Positions 9,201-16,440 of a stretch of 40,243 nucleotides of DNA are shown here, one piece after another (within the stretch, counting starts at the first letter, position 1; every line of letters starts with the position of its first letter). The notes under the pieces were generated by a model, which saw only the letters and a program-made list of their open reading frames with translations, was not told the DNA's origin and ran no database searches. Source of the DNA: Planctomycetota bacterium (GTDB lineage: Bacteria > Planctomycetota > UBA1135 > UBA2386). The position numbers and the translations under genes are program-made. The stretch is taken from the NCBI GenBank assembly GCA_016873195.1, contig VGXW01000008.1, positions 1 to 40,243 on the forward strand. Direction: 5' to 3'.

Positions 9201-10441
9201 CGACCTCGGTCGCGACGTTCGAGGTGGCGTTCGAACTGTGGCGGTCCGCGGCGCAGCTCGGCGACCAGCCGCGCGAGGCGTTCGCGGCCCAGCTCGAGCG
9301 GCGCGCGACCGCCTACCTGCTGACCCCGGCCGGCCGCCACGAAGGCCTCGAGGTGAAGCTGCGCACGGTGCGCAGCACGCTGCGCGCGGCAGTGCTCGGC
9401 GAACTGGCCGTCGTGCCCGAACCGCTGGCTGCGTTGCGCCTGGTTCCCGTGCTCGCGCCGGACGGGCCGTTCGCCGAGCCGGTGCCACCCGCGGCGCCGC
9501 CCAGGGCCCTGTTCCGGCCGCAGGTGCCCGTCGCGGTGCGCGCGATCTCCGACTTCCTGCTGCAGGATCGCGAACTCACCTGGGGCGAGGCCCGTGCGCT
9601 CGCCGCCGTGTCGGCGGCGCGCCGCGACGGCGTCGACAGGCGGCTCGTGCACGCCGACGATCCGCTCGGCAGCGCGCGCCTGGACCCGGCGAACCTGCTG
9701 CCCGCCGCCGTCGCCGCGGCCGATGCCGACCGGCCGGTCAGCGGCGTCAGCTTCTTCCAGGCCTACGCGTGCTGCCGGCTGCTCGGGCTCGCCGTGGCCG
9801 GTGATCCGGAGTTGTTCCGCCTGCCGCTCGGTTGCGAACTCGAACTCGCGGCCTACGCGGCGGCCCGGCAACCCGCGTGCAACGGCCCTGCGGCAGCCGG
9901 GCACGGCGTCGCCGCCGCGGCGTTCCGCGCCGCCGCCGCGGCGCTGCAGCGTGGCCAGCCGGCGACCGCAGCGGCCGACCTCGCGGCCGGCGACGCCGTC
10001 GCCGCGCGGCCGGGCGAGGTGATCGTCGGCCTCGACTTCGGCGTGCGCGAGTGGGTCGGCGACCTGCCGCACGTGCCCGGCGCGGAACTCGTGCTGACCG
10101 AGTGGATCGGCGACCACGAGAAACACCTCGAACGCCTCGCGGCCTTCGCCGCAGGCGTGGCGCCGCCGCCCGACCTCGCGCGGGCCTTCGCCACCTTCGG
10201 CGTCGTGCGCGGGCTCGCGCTCGGCGAGGTCGAGGGCCTGATCGACGAGGCCGGCGCACGGTTGCCGCCCGAGGACCTCGACAGGGTGCCCGGCAGCGTG
10301 CCCGGCGTGCTGCGCAGCGAGCAGTTGCGCCGGGACGGGCGCGACCTGCTGTCGAACGGCCCGGATCCGCGCCTGCTGCTGACGGGCTTCCGCGTGGCCG
10401 GCGGCCGCGCGCTGGTGGCCTTCCTGCGGGGGCAGCGATGA
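6266..10441 (+). CDS. Transmembrane Ser/Thr kinase with zinc ribbon, Ig-like ectodomain and FGE-like domain
   Basis: I chose the ATG at 6266 because it overlaps the cinA stop by 4 bases, like the other junctions in this run. A GTG at 6320, immediately before the zinc ribbon, is equally plausible, which would give 1373 rather than 1391 residues. A CxxC...CxxC ribbon (CLSC, CGHC) opens the protein. The PknB-type kinase follows: LGRGGLG (79-85), VAVKLL (K102), HCDLSPRNVM (D196, N201), LDFG (DFG 217-219) and AAPEQL. The usual Lys of HRDLKPxN is Ser and the HRD Arg is Cys, so this is a non-RD kinase. A single membrane segment (about 344-363) precedes some 700 residues of Ig-like repeats with TDPAGNTNE-type ends. 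A region at about 1083-1268 (RPVSGVSFFQAYACCRLLG, then FGVREWVGDLP) resembles the formylglycine-generating-enzyme/C-lectin fold and probably binds a ligand. The kinase faces the cytoplasm and the rest the periplasm. The downstream PP2C is its likely antagonist. Confidence 0.88.
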   Translation: MMRRRGGLGPRLCTERPPVKICLSCEGVSDTAAARCGHCGAWLLPTDCVHYPVRRGEADAGNPLLGTVVDGKYRLQAVLGRGGLGTVFQAVHTGSLMAVAVKLLHPRFSERPEYRRALLPEARLAATVAHERCARLLDVGEAQDGVAYLAMELVDGETLDVVVRPGPLAPPHALAVLTQIAEALVAIHGAGLVHCDLSPRNVMVALQGGRVHTKVLDFGIARSAAIASAPRARAGELTGFVNPAFAAPEQLAGQPVDARADLYALGMLAWLLLTGGLPVDDADPRRTARAVVAGELRPWPDVPRRLQRLVARCLQLDRAARPPSAQAVLDELRAIGAAASPALARTSLAVTAVAVLVWSVVAAEGPAPFLRPVAGSSLVLADQPLSATTPVQELQSRQLATLSFHFGGFAAGRLRAYVSRSDTVLLRPALSPEVDVAGEVCTLSTLQPQWRDVVQSLLDNSRDGPLDLSFVVPGAAPLGSARLRLDDTPPRIEAELLRSAARTVAAGSELGWRAADDIGLAEVHLEVRWADGRGHAMPLAGVSGELALGSALATALGSTAECGPGEILCRARDRAGNTGTAVVPFDGCDVLAPAVVEVTGPAGEPFVPCLGGRGRLRVRLSEAEAGCTLAMGTDGSTVSLRLSGAGTWHSVEVPAPGTALAGAPSPVTFVVTDPAGNTNERQLPVVWRDRSVRLVVAGAAPGSTTVGQELVLASRGARATVRCSAGWRVVRATIEFGGSAPDSGEGEAVRCEDVVPGTAHLRFLDLPPGAHRLHVRLEEVDAPAGHQDEVLPLRVLPDDVEVRLPAARPRFLPGLLQAGVLAERGDALVQGPGWRVDAEVLPYLGGTLWLGGETLAPVQISPRAGGQGTLLPEVRPVPGRNVLAVELADVLGRPVRVLAGDRDAPQWQQAGRAIPVVADFWWHDGRPQLVGEELLVEFGQPARLRLRLPLPFAPAELGELRLGIAQTEVPARDLVVEGATSVATFEVAFELWRSAAQLGDQPREAFAAQLERRATAYLLTPAGRHEGLEVKLRTVRSTLRAAVLGELAVVPEPLAALRLVPVLAPDGPFAEPVPPAAPPRALFRPQVPVAVRAISDFLLQDRELTWGEARALAAVSAARRDGVDRRLVHADDPLGSARLDPANLLPAAVAAADADRPVSGVSFFQAYACCRLLGLAVAGDPELFRLPLGCELELAAYAAARQPACNGPAAAGHGVAAAAFRAAAAALQRGQPATAAADLAAGDAVAARPGEVIVGLDFGVREWVGDLPHVPGAELVLTEWIGDHEKHLERLAAFAAGVAPPPDLARAFATFGVVRGLALGEVEGLIDEAGARLPPEDLDRVPGSVPGVLRSEQLRRDGRDLLSNGPDPRLLLTGFRVAGGRALVAFLRGQR

Positions 10442-11532
10442 AGCGGTGCCGTTCGCCGGTGCCGGGGCTCCTGCTCGCGCTCGCCGCGTGCCAGACGCCG
10501 GCGGGCGAACTCGGCAGCCTCGCCGACGCGCCGCCGCTCGACTGCGCGGTGCTGGTCACCGGCGGGGCGTTCCTGCAGCCGGGCGCCACCGGGCCCGGCA
10601 CGTTCGGCGCGCCCGCGGAGGCGGCGCCCGTCGAGGATCCCGAGCCCGCGCCCGCCGAACCGATCCCGATGGCGGACGTGCTCGGCGTGCTCGGCGAGGC
10701 GCGCGTGTTCCGCCGCGTCGAGGCCGATGCCGGCGCCGACGGCGAACGGCGCCGCGCCGTGCTGGCCGCGCTGACGGCGGCCGGCGCCAGCCCCGCGCTG
10801 ACGTCGTACCTGCAGGAAGCGCGCGACCGCGGCTTCGACCTGTTGCTCGTCGTCGAAGGGCTGCAGGACGGTCCGATCGAGTCCCAGGGCGTCAACGGGC
10901 GTTGGCCCGTGACGCTGGTCGCCTGGATCCTGCTGGGCCTCGGCGTGATGATCCCCGACCACTCGTTCGAGTCGCGCGCGACCCTGCGCGTGACCCTGCG
11001 CGACCTGCAGACCGGCCGCGTGCTCTACGAGCGGTTGCTGGTCGGTGGACCGATCGACCTGTCGCTGTCCGAACGCGGCGACTGGTGGGGTCTCGTGACG
11101 TCGATCCTGGTGCCGCCGTTCTGGGTCGGCGACGACCCCGACAGCGTGCGCGCGGCGGTGCGCGCCGTCGTCGAACGGCGCCTGCTGGTCTCGCTCGCCG
11201 GCGACCTCAAGAGCGAGTCGGCGCGCCAGGGGCTGCGCCGGGGCAGCGTCGCGAGCCTGTCGCTGGCCGCTGGCCCCGCTGGCCCGGAACTCGTCGTCGA
11301 GGCCGCGGAGAGCCTCAGCGTCGTGCGGCTGCGCGCCGCGGCCGGGCCGGACGACGCGATCGCCGCGGCCTTCGCGTCGTCGCTGCTCGGCTCGATGCAG
11401 CGCGACGGCGAGAGGTTCCGCTACCGCGCGGCGCTGCCCGCGGCCGTGCTCGGCCAGGACCTGCAGGTGCTGGTCGGCACGATCCGCGGCGGCGTCGCTT
11501 CGGGCACGTTCGCACCGGGAGGCCGGCGGTGA
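10438..11532 (+). CDS. Lipoprotein of unknown function between kinase and phosphatase genes
   Basis: The 364-residue product starts with a lipoprotein signal (basic MKRCR, hydrophobic GLLLALAA, then Cys18 in the lipobox LAAC). Residues about 20-75 are acidic and Pro/Ala-rich, probably a flexible linker. The centre has GFDLLLVVEGLQDGPIE, a hydrophobic stretch (VTLVAWILLGLGVMIP), and then SRATLRVTLRDLQTGRVLYE. This pattern is common in planctomycete lipoproteins that summarise an envelope property, but I cannot assign a family. ATG overlaps the kinase stop (ATGA) and its own stop overlaps the phosphatase start (GTGA). Its fixed position between a kinase with a periplasmic sensor region and a PP2C suggests it may be a periplasmic partner or ligand of the kinase ectodomain; that is inference from context. 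Confidence 0.8.
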   Translation: MKRCRSPVPGLLLALAACQTPAGELGSLADAPPLDCAVLVTGGAFLQPGATGPGTFGAPAEAAPVEDPEPAPAEPIPMADVLGVLGEARVFRRVEADAGADGERRRAVLAALTAAGASPALTSYLQEARDRGFDLLLVVEGLQDGPIESQGVNGRWPVTLVAWILLGLGVMIPDHSFESRATLRVTLRDLQTGRVLYERLLVGGPIDLSLSERGDWWGLVTSILVPPFWVGDDPDSVRAAVRAVVERRLLVSLAGDLKSESARQGLRRGSVASLSLAAGPAGPELVVEAAESLSVVRLRAAAGPDDAIAAAFASSLLGSMQRDGERFRYRAALPAAVLGQDLQVLVGTIRGGVASGTFAPGGRR

Positions 11533-12431
11533 AGCTGCCGGCCGGGCGTGCGGTGGGAGTGGCGTCGCACACCGGCAGCGTGCGCGTGCACAACGAGGAC
11601 GACTACCTGCTCGGCGCCCTGCTGCCGGGGCCGCCGGGGCTGCTGCTGTGCGCGATCGCCGACGGCATGGGCGGCGCCGTGGGTGGCGCAGAGGCGAGCC
11701 GGTTGGCGCTGCGCGCGCTCGGCGCGCGAGTGCTCGACGGGGCGGACCCCGCCCCGGTCGAGCAGCGGCTGCGCGCGGGGTTCCAGCTCGCGGCGGCGCG
11801 CATCGCCGAACAGGCCGCGTCGGTGCCGGCACTGCGCGACATGGGCACCACGTTGACGGCGCTGTGCCTGCAGGCCGGGAGCGCCAGCGCCGGCCACGTC
11901 GGCGACACGCGGCTCTACCGTCTGCGCGGCGGCGAGTGCGTGCAGCTGACCACCGACCATGCGGTGCGCGAGCCGGACAACCTGCTGCTGCGTTGCCTCG
12001 GCGGCGGCCAGGCGCAGGTCGAGCCGGACTGCTTCTCCGTCGACCTGCGCGCGGGCGACCGCTTCGTGCTGGTCTCCGACGGGGTCTGGAGCGCCGTGCC
12101 GGCCGCCGGGTTCGCGGCGCTCGCGGCGCGCGGGGAGCCACAGGCCGCGGCCGAGGCGCTGGTCGCCGCGGCGCTGCGCGCGGGCGGTCCCGACAACGCG
12201 ACGGCCGTGGTCGTCGACGTGCGTGGACCGGACGGCGGCGCGCCCGTCGACGCGCCGTTGCCGCGCGAGGAGCGGCCGGCGCGGGCTCCGGCGTGGCCGA
12301 AACCGCTGTCCCTGCGCGCGCCGCGCTGGCCGTGGCTGCTGCTGGTCGTGGCGGCGGCGTTCGTGGGGCTGACGGTGCTGCGCGCCTGGTTCGACGTCGA
12401 CGCGCTCGCCTGGCTGCTGCGGCGGCGGTGA
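11529..12431 (+). CDS. PP2C-family protein phosphatase with C-terminal membrane anchor
   Basis: The 300-residue product carries the PP2C motifs in order: SVRVHNEDDY (E23, D24), AIADGMGGAVGG (D45, G46), GTTLTALCL, SAGHVGDTRLYRLRGG, LVSDGVW and GGPDNATAVVVDV. The aspartates that hold the two Mn/Mg ions are present, so it should be an active phosphoserine/phosphothreonine phosphatase. A basic linker (about 240-262) leads to a membrane segment near the C-terminus (WPWLLLVVAAAFVGLTVL), which places the catalytic domain at the inner face of the membrane. The GTG at 11529 overlaps the lipoprotein stop. Stp-type phosphatases usually oppose a PknB-type kinase encoded beside them, and the kinase two genes upstream is the obvious partner. 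Confidence 0.92.
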   Translation: MKLPAGRAVGVASHTGSVRVHNEDDYLLGALLPGPPGLLLCAIADGMGGAVGGAEASRLALRALGARVLDGADPAPVEQRLRAGFQLAAARIAEQAASVPALRDMGTTLTALCLQAGSASAGHVGDTRLYRLRGGECVQLTTDHAVREPDNLLLRCLGGGQAQVEPDCFSVDLRAGDRFVLVSDGVWSAVPAAGFAALAARGEPQAAAEALVAAALRAGGPDNATAVVVDVRGPDGGAPVDAPLPREERPARAPAWPKPLSLRAPRWPWLLLVVAAAFVGLTVLRAWFDVDALAWLLRRR

Positions 12432-12499
12432 TCGGCGGGCTGCCGGGTTGCCCCGGCGGGCTCCGCGGGCCACGATGCTGCGGCCCCTCACGATCGCCG

Positions 12500-13668
12500 A
12501 TGCCCAAGAAGTTGCAGCGCAGGATCCCCGTCCCGAAGCAGGCCGGCTCGCCGGCGCCGGCCGGTGCGGCGGGGCAACCGGGCGGCGGCGCAGCGGACGG
12601 CCGCCGCTCGCTGTTCGCCGCGCGCCGCGTCGCGCCGCGCGTGCTCGCGGAGTTCACGAGCCAGCTCGCGGTGCTGCTGAACGCCGGCATCCCGATCAGC
12701 AAGAGCCTGCGCATCCTCGAGGGGCAGCTCGCGCCGGGCCCGATGAAGCGCATCGCCGGGAACCTGCTCGAGGACGTCGAGGGCGGCACGTCGCTGTCCG
12801 AGGCGATGCAGAAGCACGGGGCGACGTTCGACGCGCTCTACACGAACATGGTGCGCGCCGGCGAGGCGGGCGGCGTGCAGGAGGAGATCCTGAACCGCCT
12901 CAGCACCTTCCTGCAACAGAGCGAGTCGATCAAGTCGCGCATCAAGGGGGCGCTGGCCTACCCGATCGCGATCCTGACGGTGGCCTGGTGCTGCTGCTCG
13001 TGTTCGCGTTCGTGATCCCGAAGTTCAAGTCGGTGTTCGAGAGCATGGGCAAGAAGGACATCATGCACTGGACCACCGAGACGGTGATCGGGATCGGCGA
13101 GCACATGCAGGTCTGGTGGTGGACCTACCTGCTCGGCGCCGTGCTCGCGGTCGCGCTGCACCGGCTGCTGCTCGCCAGGGCCGCGGGCTACCGCAGCGTC
13201 ATGCACCGGCTGGCGCTGCACCTGCCGCTGTTCGGCCCGCTGGTGCACAAGGGCCTCGTCGCGCGGTTCGCGCGCACGTTCGGCACGCTGATCCAGAGCG
13301 GCGTGCCGCACCTGGAGGCGCTCGACATCCTCGGCGCGTCGACGCGCAACGTGCACATGCAGCGCGCGATCGCCGACGTGCAGGGCTCGATCCGCGAGGG
13401 TGCCGGCTTCGCGGTGCCGATGGGGGAGAGCGGCATGTTCGACGACATCGTCGTCAACATGGTCGACGTCGGCGAGCAGACCGGCGAACTCGACCGCATG
13501 CTCGGCAAGGTGGCGGACCGCTACGAGACCGAGGTCGACCGCACCGTCGACACGACCTTCAAGATCATCGAGCCGGTGCTGCTCGTCGTGATGGCCGTGG
13601 TGGTCGGCTTCATCGTGTTCGCGCTGTTCATGCCGCTGTTGACGATGATGCAGACCATGCGGAAGTGA
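12500..13668 (+). pseudogene. gspF: Type II secretion/type IV pilus inner membrane protein GspF/PilC, one frameshift
   Basis: GspF/PilC is the polytopic platform protein that works with the assembly ATPase in type II secretion or type IV pili. Two T2SSF domains are visible. The first, read from ATG 12500, runs from EFTSQLAVLLNAGIPISKSL to SRIKGALAYPIAILTVA and then stops at 13015 after an out-of-frame tail. The second frame resumes with VLLLVFAFVIPKFKSVF from about 12988 and continues through FARTFGTLIQSGVPHLEAL to IIEPVLLVVMAVVVGFIVF and the stop at 13668. The family needs both halves in one chain, so a base is missing between about 12982 and 12991. No long homopolymer marks the site. This may be a sequencing error or a true mutation. 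If repaired, the protein is about 389 residues, normal for GspF. No gspE or gspD lies nearby. The histidine kinase starts 4 bases downstream. Confidence 0.85.
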
Positions 13669-13672
13669 GACC

Positions 13673-15142
13673 GTGCCGCTCGCCTGGCGCATCCTGCTGC
13701 TGGCGCTGCTGCTCAACGTCGTCACGATGGGCGTCGTGCAGTTCGTGGTGCACCACAGCCAGCAGCGCTGGTTCCGCGAGCAGCGCGACGTGCTGTCGCG
13801 GTCGGTCGCCGACTCGATCGCCGAACTCGAGCGCATCTACGCGCCGGAGCGGCTCGCCGACGCGCGGCAGGTGCGCGACCTGATCCTGTCGCCCACCGTG
13901 CACGAACTCTACGACGACGTCGTGGTCACGAGCGGCCGGCCGGGCTTCGAGGCGCCGATCTACCTGAACCCGCGCGGCGCCGTGCACCGCGACCCGGACA
14001 CGTTCCCGCGCGCGCAGATCCTCGAGGGCCTGGTGCGCGCGCGCGAGGTCGAGGGGCGGTTGCCCGTCGCCGGCGGCTACTGCCTCGCGATCCGCCGGGA
14101 CGGCGAGATCGCCGGCTACCTGTGGTTCCTGCCCAAGCACCCGCCGGCGCTGCCGGCGGCGCTGCCGTTCTGGACGTCGGTCGCCGGCGTCGCCGCGGCG
14201 ACCGTGCTGTTCGGGCTCCTGCTGTTCGTGGCGATCCGGCGCACGATCGGCGTGCCGCTGCGCACGCTGCGCGGCGCCGCGGCCGCGGTCGCCGGCGGCG
14301 CCTACGCCGCGCGCGTGCCGGAGCACCTGGCGGGCGGCGAACTCGCGCCGGTGGTCGCCGCCTTCAACCACATGGCGGCGCAGGTCGAGAGCCACACCGC
14401 CACGCTCGAGCGGGCGGTGCGCGAGGCGGTCGAGCAGGCCGAGCAGAAGGAGCGCGCGCTGGTGCTGAGCTCGCGGCTCGCGAGCATCGGCACGCTCGCG
14501 GCGGGCGTCGCGCACGAGATCAACAACCCGATCGGCGGCATGCAGAACGCGGTGCACCGGCTGCTGCAGACGCCGGACCTGCCCGAGCGCCAGCGGACCT
14601 ACCTGCTGCTGGTGCAGGACGGCCTGCAGCGCATCGCCGCGACGGCGCGCCGGCTGCTCGACTTCTCGCCGCGCCAGGCCAGCACCGGGCTGTTCGCGGT
14701 CGGCGCGGCGATCGAGCGCGCGCGCGCGCTGGTCGAGCACCGCGCGCAGAAGCTGCAGGTCGAACTCGCCGTCGCCGTCGACCCGGGCCTGCCGCAGGTG
14801 CGCGGCGACGCGCACGAGATCCAGCAGGTGCTGCTGAACCTGCTGCTGAACTCGCTCGACGCGCTGGAGCAGCAGCGCCGCCGCGGGCGCGTGCAGGTGC
14901 GCGCGACCGGCGAGGGCGGCAAGGTCGTCGTGCGGGTCGACGACGACGGGCCGGGCATGGACCCGGCCGACCTCGGCCGCGTGTTCGACCCCTTCTTCAG
15001 CAAGAAGGACCGGCCCGACGCGAGCGGGCTCGGCATGTTCATCAGCTACTCGATCGTGCAGAACCACGGCGGCGAGATCACCGTCGACTCGCGGCCCGGC
15101 GAGGGGTTCCACGTGCGCGTGGTGCTGCCCGGGGCCGGCTGA
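13673..15142 (+). CDS. Sensor histidine kinase
   Basis: The 489-residue protein has a membrane segment near its N-terminus (about 6-26), a periplasmic region (27-165) and a second membrane segment (about 166-188). A HAMP-like linker and a short coiled coil ending at about 262 come next. The HisKA box is GTLAAGVAHEINNPIGGM with phospho-acceptor H281. The HATPase domain has LLNLLLNSLDAL (N box), VDDDGPGMD (G1), FDPFFSKK (F box) and GLGMFISYSIV (G2), all intact, so it should autophosphorylate. The NNPIGGM form belongs to the NtrB/ZraS-like class that often feeds NtrC-type regulators, but no response regulator is encoded next to it. The GTG start lies 4 bases after the gspF stop, so the pair is likely cotranscribed. 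Confidence 0.92.
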   Translation: MPLAWRILLLALLLNVVTMGVVQFVVHHSQQRWFREQRDVLSRSVADSIAELERIYAPERLADARQVRDLILSPTVHELYDDVVVTSGRPGFEAPIYLNPRGAVHRDPDTFPRAQILEGLVRAREVEGRLPVAGGYCLAIRRDGEIAGYLWFLPKHPPALPAALPFWTSVAGVAAATVLFGLLLFVAIRRTIGVPLRTLRGAAAAVAGGAYAARVPEHLAGGELAPVVAAFNHMAAQVESHTATLERAVREAVEQAEQKERALVLSSRLASIGTLAAGVAHEINNPIGGMQNAVHRLLQTPDLPERQRTYLLLVQDGLQRIAATARRLLDFSPRQASTGLFAVGAAIERARALVEHRAQKLQVELAVAVDPGLPQVRGDAHEIQQVLLNLLLNSLDALEQQRRRGRVQVRATGEGGKVVVRVDDDGPGMDPADLGRVFDPFFSKKDRPDASGLGMFISYSIVQNHGGEITVDSRPGEGFHVRVVLPGAG

Positions 15143-15158
15143 CCGCGGCCCCGGCACT

Positions 15159-16241
15159 TCAGGTCGCCTGCTGCTGCAGTTCGGTCTCGCTGCCGGAGAA
15201 CAGCCAGACCTGGTTCTTGCCGCGCCGTTTGGCCTCGTGCAGCGCGCGGTTCGCGTTGCGGCGCAGCTGGTCGACGTTGCTGGCCGAGCGGCCGTCGTAG
15301 CTGTCGACGCCGATCGACACGGTCACCTGCTTCTGGTAGCCGGCGCTCTGCACGAGCATGCCGGAGATGCGCTGGCGGATGCGCAGCGCCGTCTGCACGG
15401 CCTCCGCCGGGGTCGTCTGCGGCAGCAGCACGCAGAACTCGTCGCCGCCGAACCGCGCCGCGAAGTCGGTCTCGCGCACGTTGCCCTTCAGCGCGTCGGC
15501 GACGCGCCGCAGCACCTCGTCGCCGAACGCGTACTCGGTCGAGTCGTTGACGGACTTGAAGTTGTCGACGTCGATCAGCAGCAGCGACAGCGGGTTCTGG
15601 TGGCGTTGCGCGCGCTTCCACTCCAGCGCGAGCACGCGTTTGCAGTGCAGTTCGCTGAGCAGCCCGGTCTTGAAGTCGATGCTCACCTGGCTCTCGAGCT
15701 GGCGCGTGCGCGAGTGCAGTTCGCGGAAGACGCGCCGGATCTGCAGCGCGTTCTCGATGCGCTGGGCGCACTCGGCCGGCGAGACCGGCTTCAGCACGAA
15801 CGACTGGAACGGCACGCGCAGCTGCCGCGCGTCGGCCAGCGCCCGCAGGTCGTCGACGAGCAGGATCACGGGCACCGGATCCTCGTCGCACTGCAGCCCC
15901 TCGAGCAGGGCGAGTTCGACGCCGCCGGCGCACAGCACGAGGGGGTTCAACACGACCGCATCGGGGCGCGACTGCTCGAGCATGCGGTGGCTCTGCGCGA
16001 GCGAGTCGCCGACCTGGACCCGGTAGCCGCTGTGGGCCAGCGCGCCGCACAGGTCCGCGAGATCGTCGCGGTTGTGGTTCATCACCAGCACGACGGACGC
16101 CGGCGGCGTGTGGTCGGGCTGGGCGCCGGCCGCGCCGTGTCCCGGCCGGTCGATTGGATTCGCGGCAGAAGGGGCGGGGCGCTGCGAACTCTCCACGGGG
16201 TGATCGAGCGGCAAGGGTGCAGGAACTGCGGATGAAACCAC
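15159..16241 (-). CDS. Diguanylate cyclase with degenerate receiver domain
   Basis: I placed the start at GTG 16241 (360 residues). The frame is open to 16454, but that would run through the rpsB promoter and start, so a downstream start is likelier; the exact codon is uncertain. Residues about 49-165 form a receiver-like fold: VVLVMNHNRDDL at the acidic pocket, PDAVVLNPLV where the phospho-Asp should be (N99) and FVLKPVS with the conserved Lys (K151). The GGDEF domain follows with LLIDVDNFKSVND and RFGGDEF (265-269). An RETD inhibitory-site motif (256-259) sits exactly five residues upstream. The enzyme should make cyclic di-GMP from two GTP and be feedback-inhibited. The Asn suggests the receiver works without phosphorylation, perhaps by dimerisation. 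It converges on the histidine kinase (16 bases between stops) and is divergent from rpsB. Confidence 0.88.
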   Translation of the reverse strand: MVSSAVPAPLPLDHPVESSQRPAPSAANPIDRPGHGAAGAQPDHTPPASVVLVMNHNRDDLADLCGALAHSGYRVQVGDSLAQSHRMLEQSRPDAVVLNPLVLCAGGVELALLEGLQCDEDPVPVILLVDDLRALADARQLRVPFQSFVLKPVSPAECAQRIENALQIRRVFRELHSRTRQLESQVSIDFKTGLLSELHCKRVLALEWKRAQRHQNPLSLLLIDVDNFKSVNDSTEYAFGDEVLRRVADALKGNVRETDFAARFGGDEFCVLLPQTTPAEAVQTALRIRQRISGMLVQSAGYQKQVTVSIGVDSYDGRSASNVDQLRRNANRALHEAKRRGKNQVWLFSGSETELQQQAT

Positions 16242-16357
16242 CGCGCGGCGGGTCCGCAGGCCGGCCGTCGGGGGGACGCGCAAAGTTGCACGGGGAATGG
16301 TAGCGGGGCGCGCCGCAACCGGAAGGGCCTCGACGCCACGGCGGCGCGGGATGCGCC

Positions 16358-16385
16358 TTGACGGGCCGCAGGCCGTCCCTAGAAT
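16358..16385 (+). promoter_or_regulatory. Sigma-70 promoter of the rpsB operon
   Basis: TTGACG (16358-16363) and TAGAAT (16380-16385) are 16 bases apart and stand out in GC-rich surroundings. Transcription would begin near 16392, giving a leader of about 50 bases before the rpsB GTG, which has AAGGAG at 16426-16431. This is the best consensus promoter in the window. Confidence 0.65.
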
Positions 16386-16440
16386 CCTTCGCCCCAACTT
16401 CCCCCGCCCGCTTCCAGCCGCAGGCAAGGAGCCACCGCAC

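Noticed and set aside
5918-10126. A 1402-codon open frame on the - strand
   Set aside because: It lies fully antisense to the kinase gene, is His/Arg/Gln-rich and shows no domain. The + strand has clear kinase motifs.
12900-13020. Programmed frameshift in gspF
   Set aside because: The junction has no slippery heptamer and GspF is not known to use recoding; a mutation or a base-call error is simpler.
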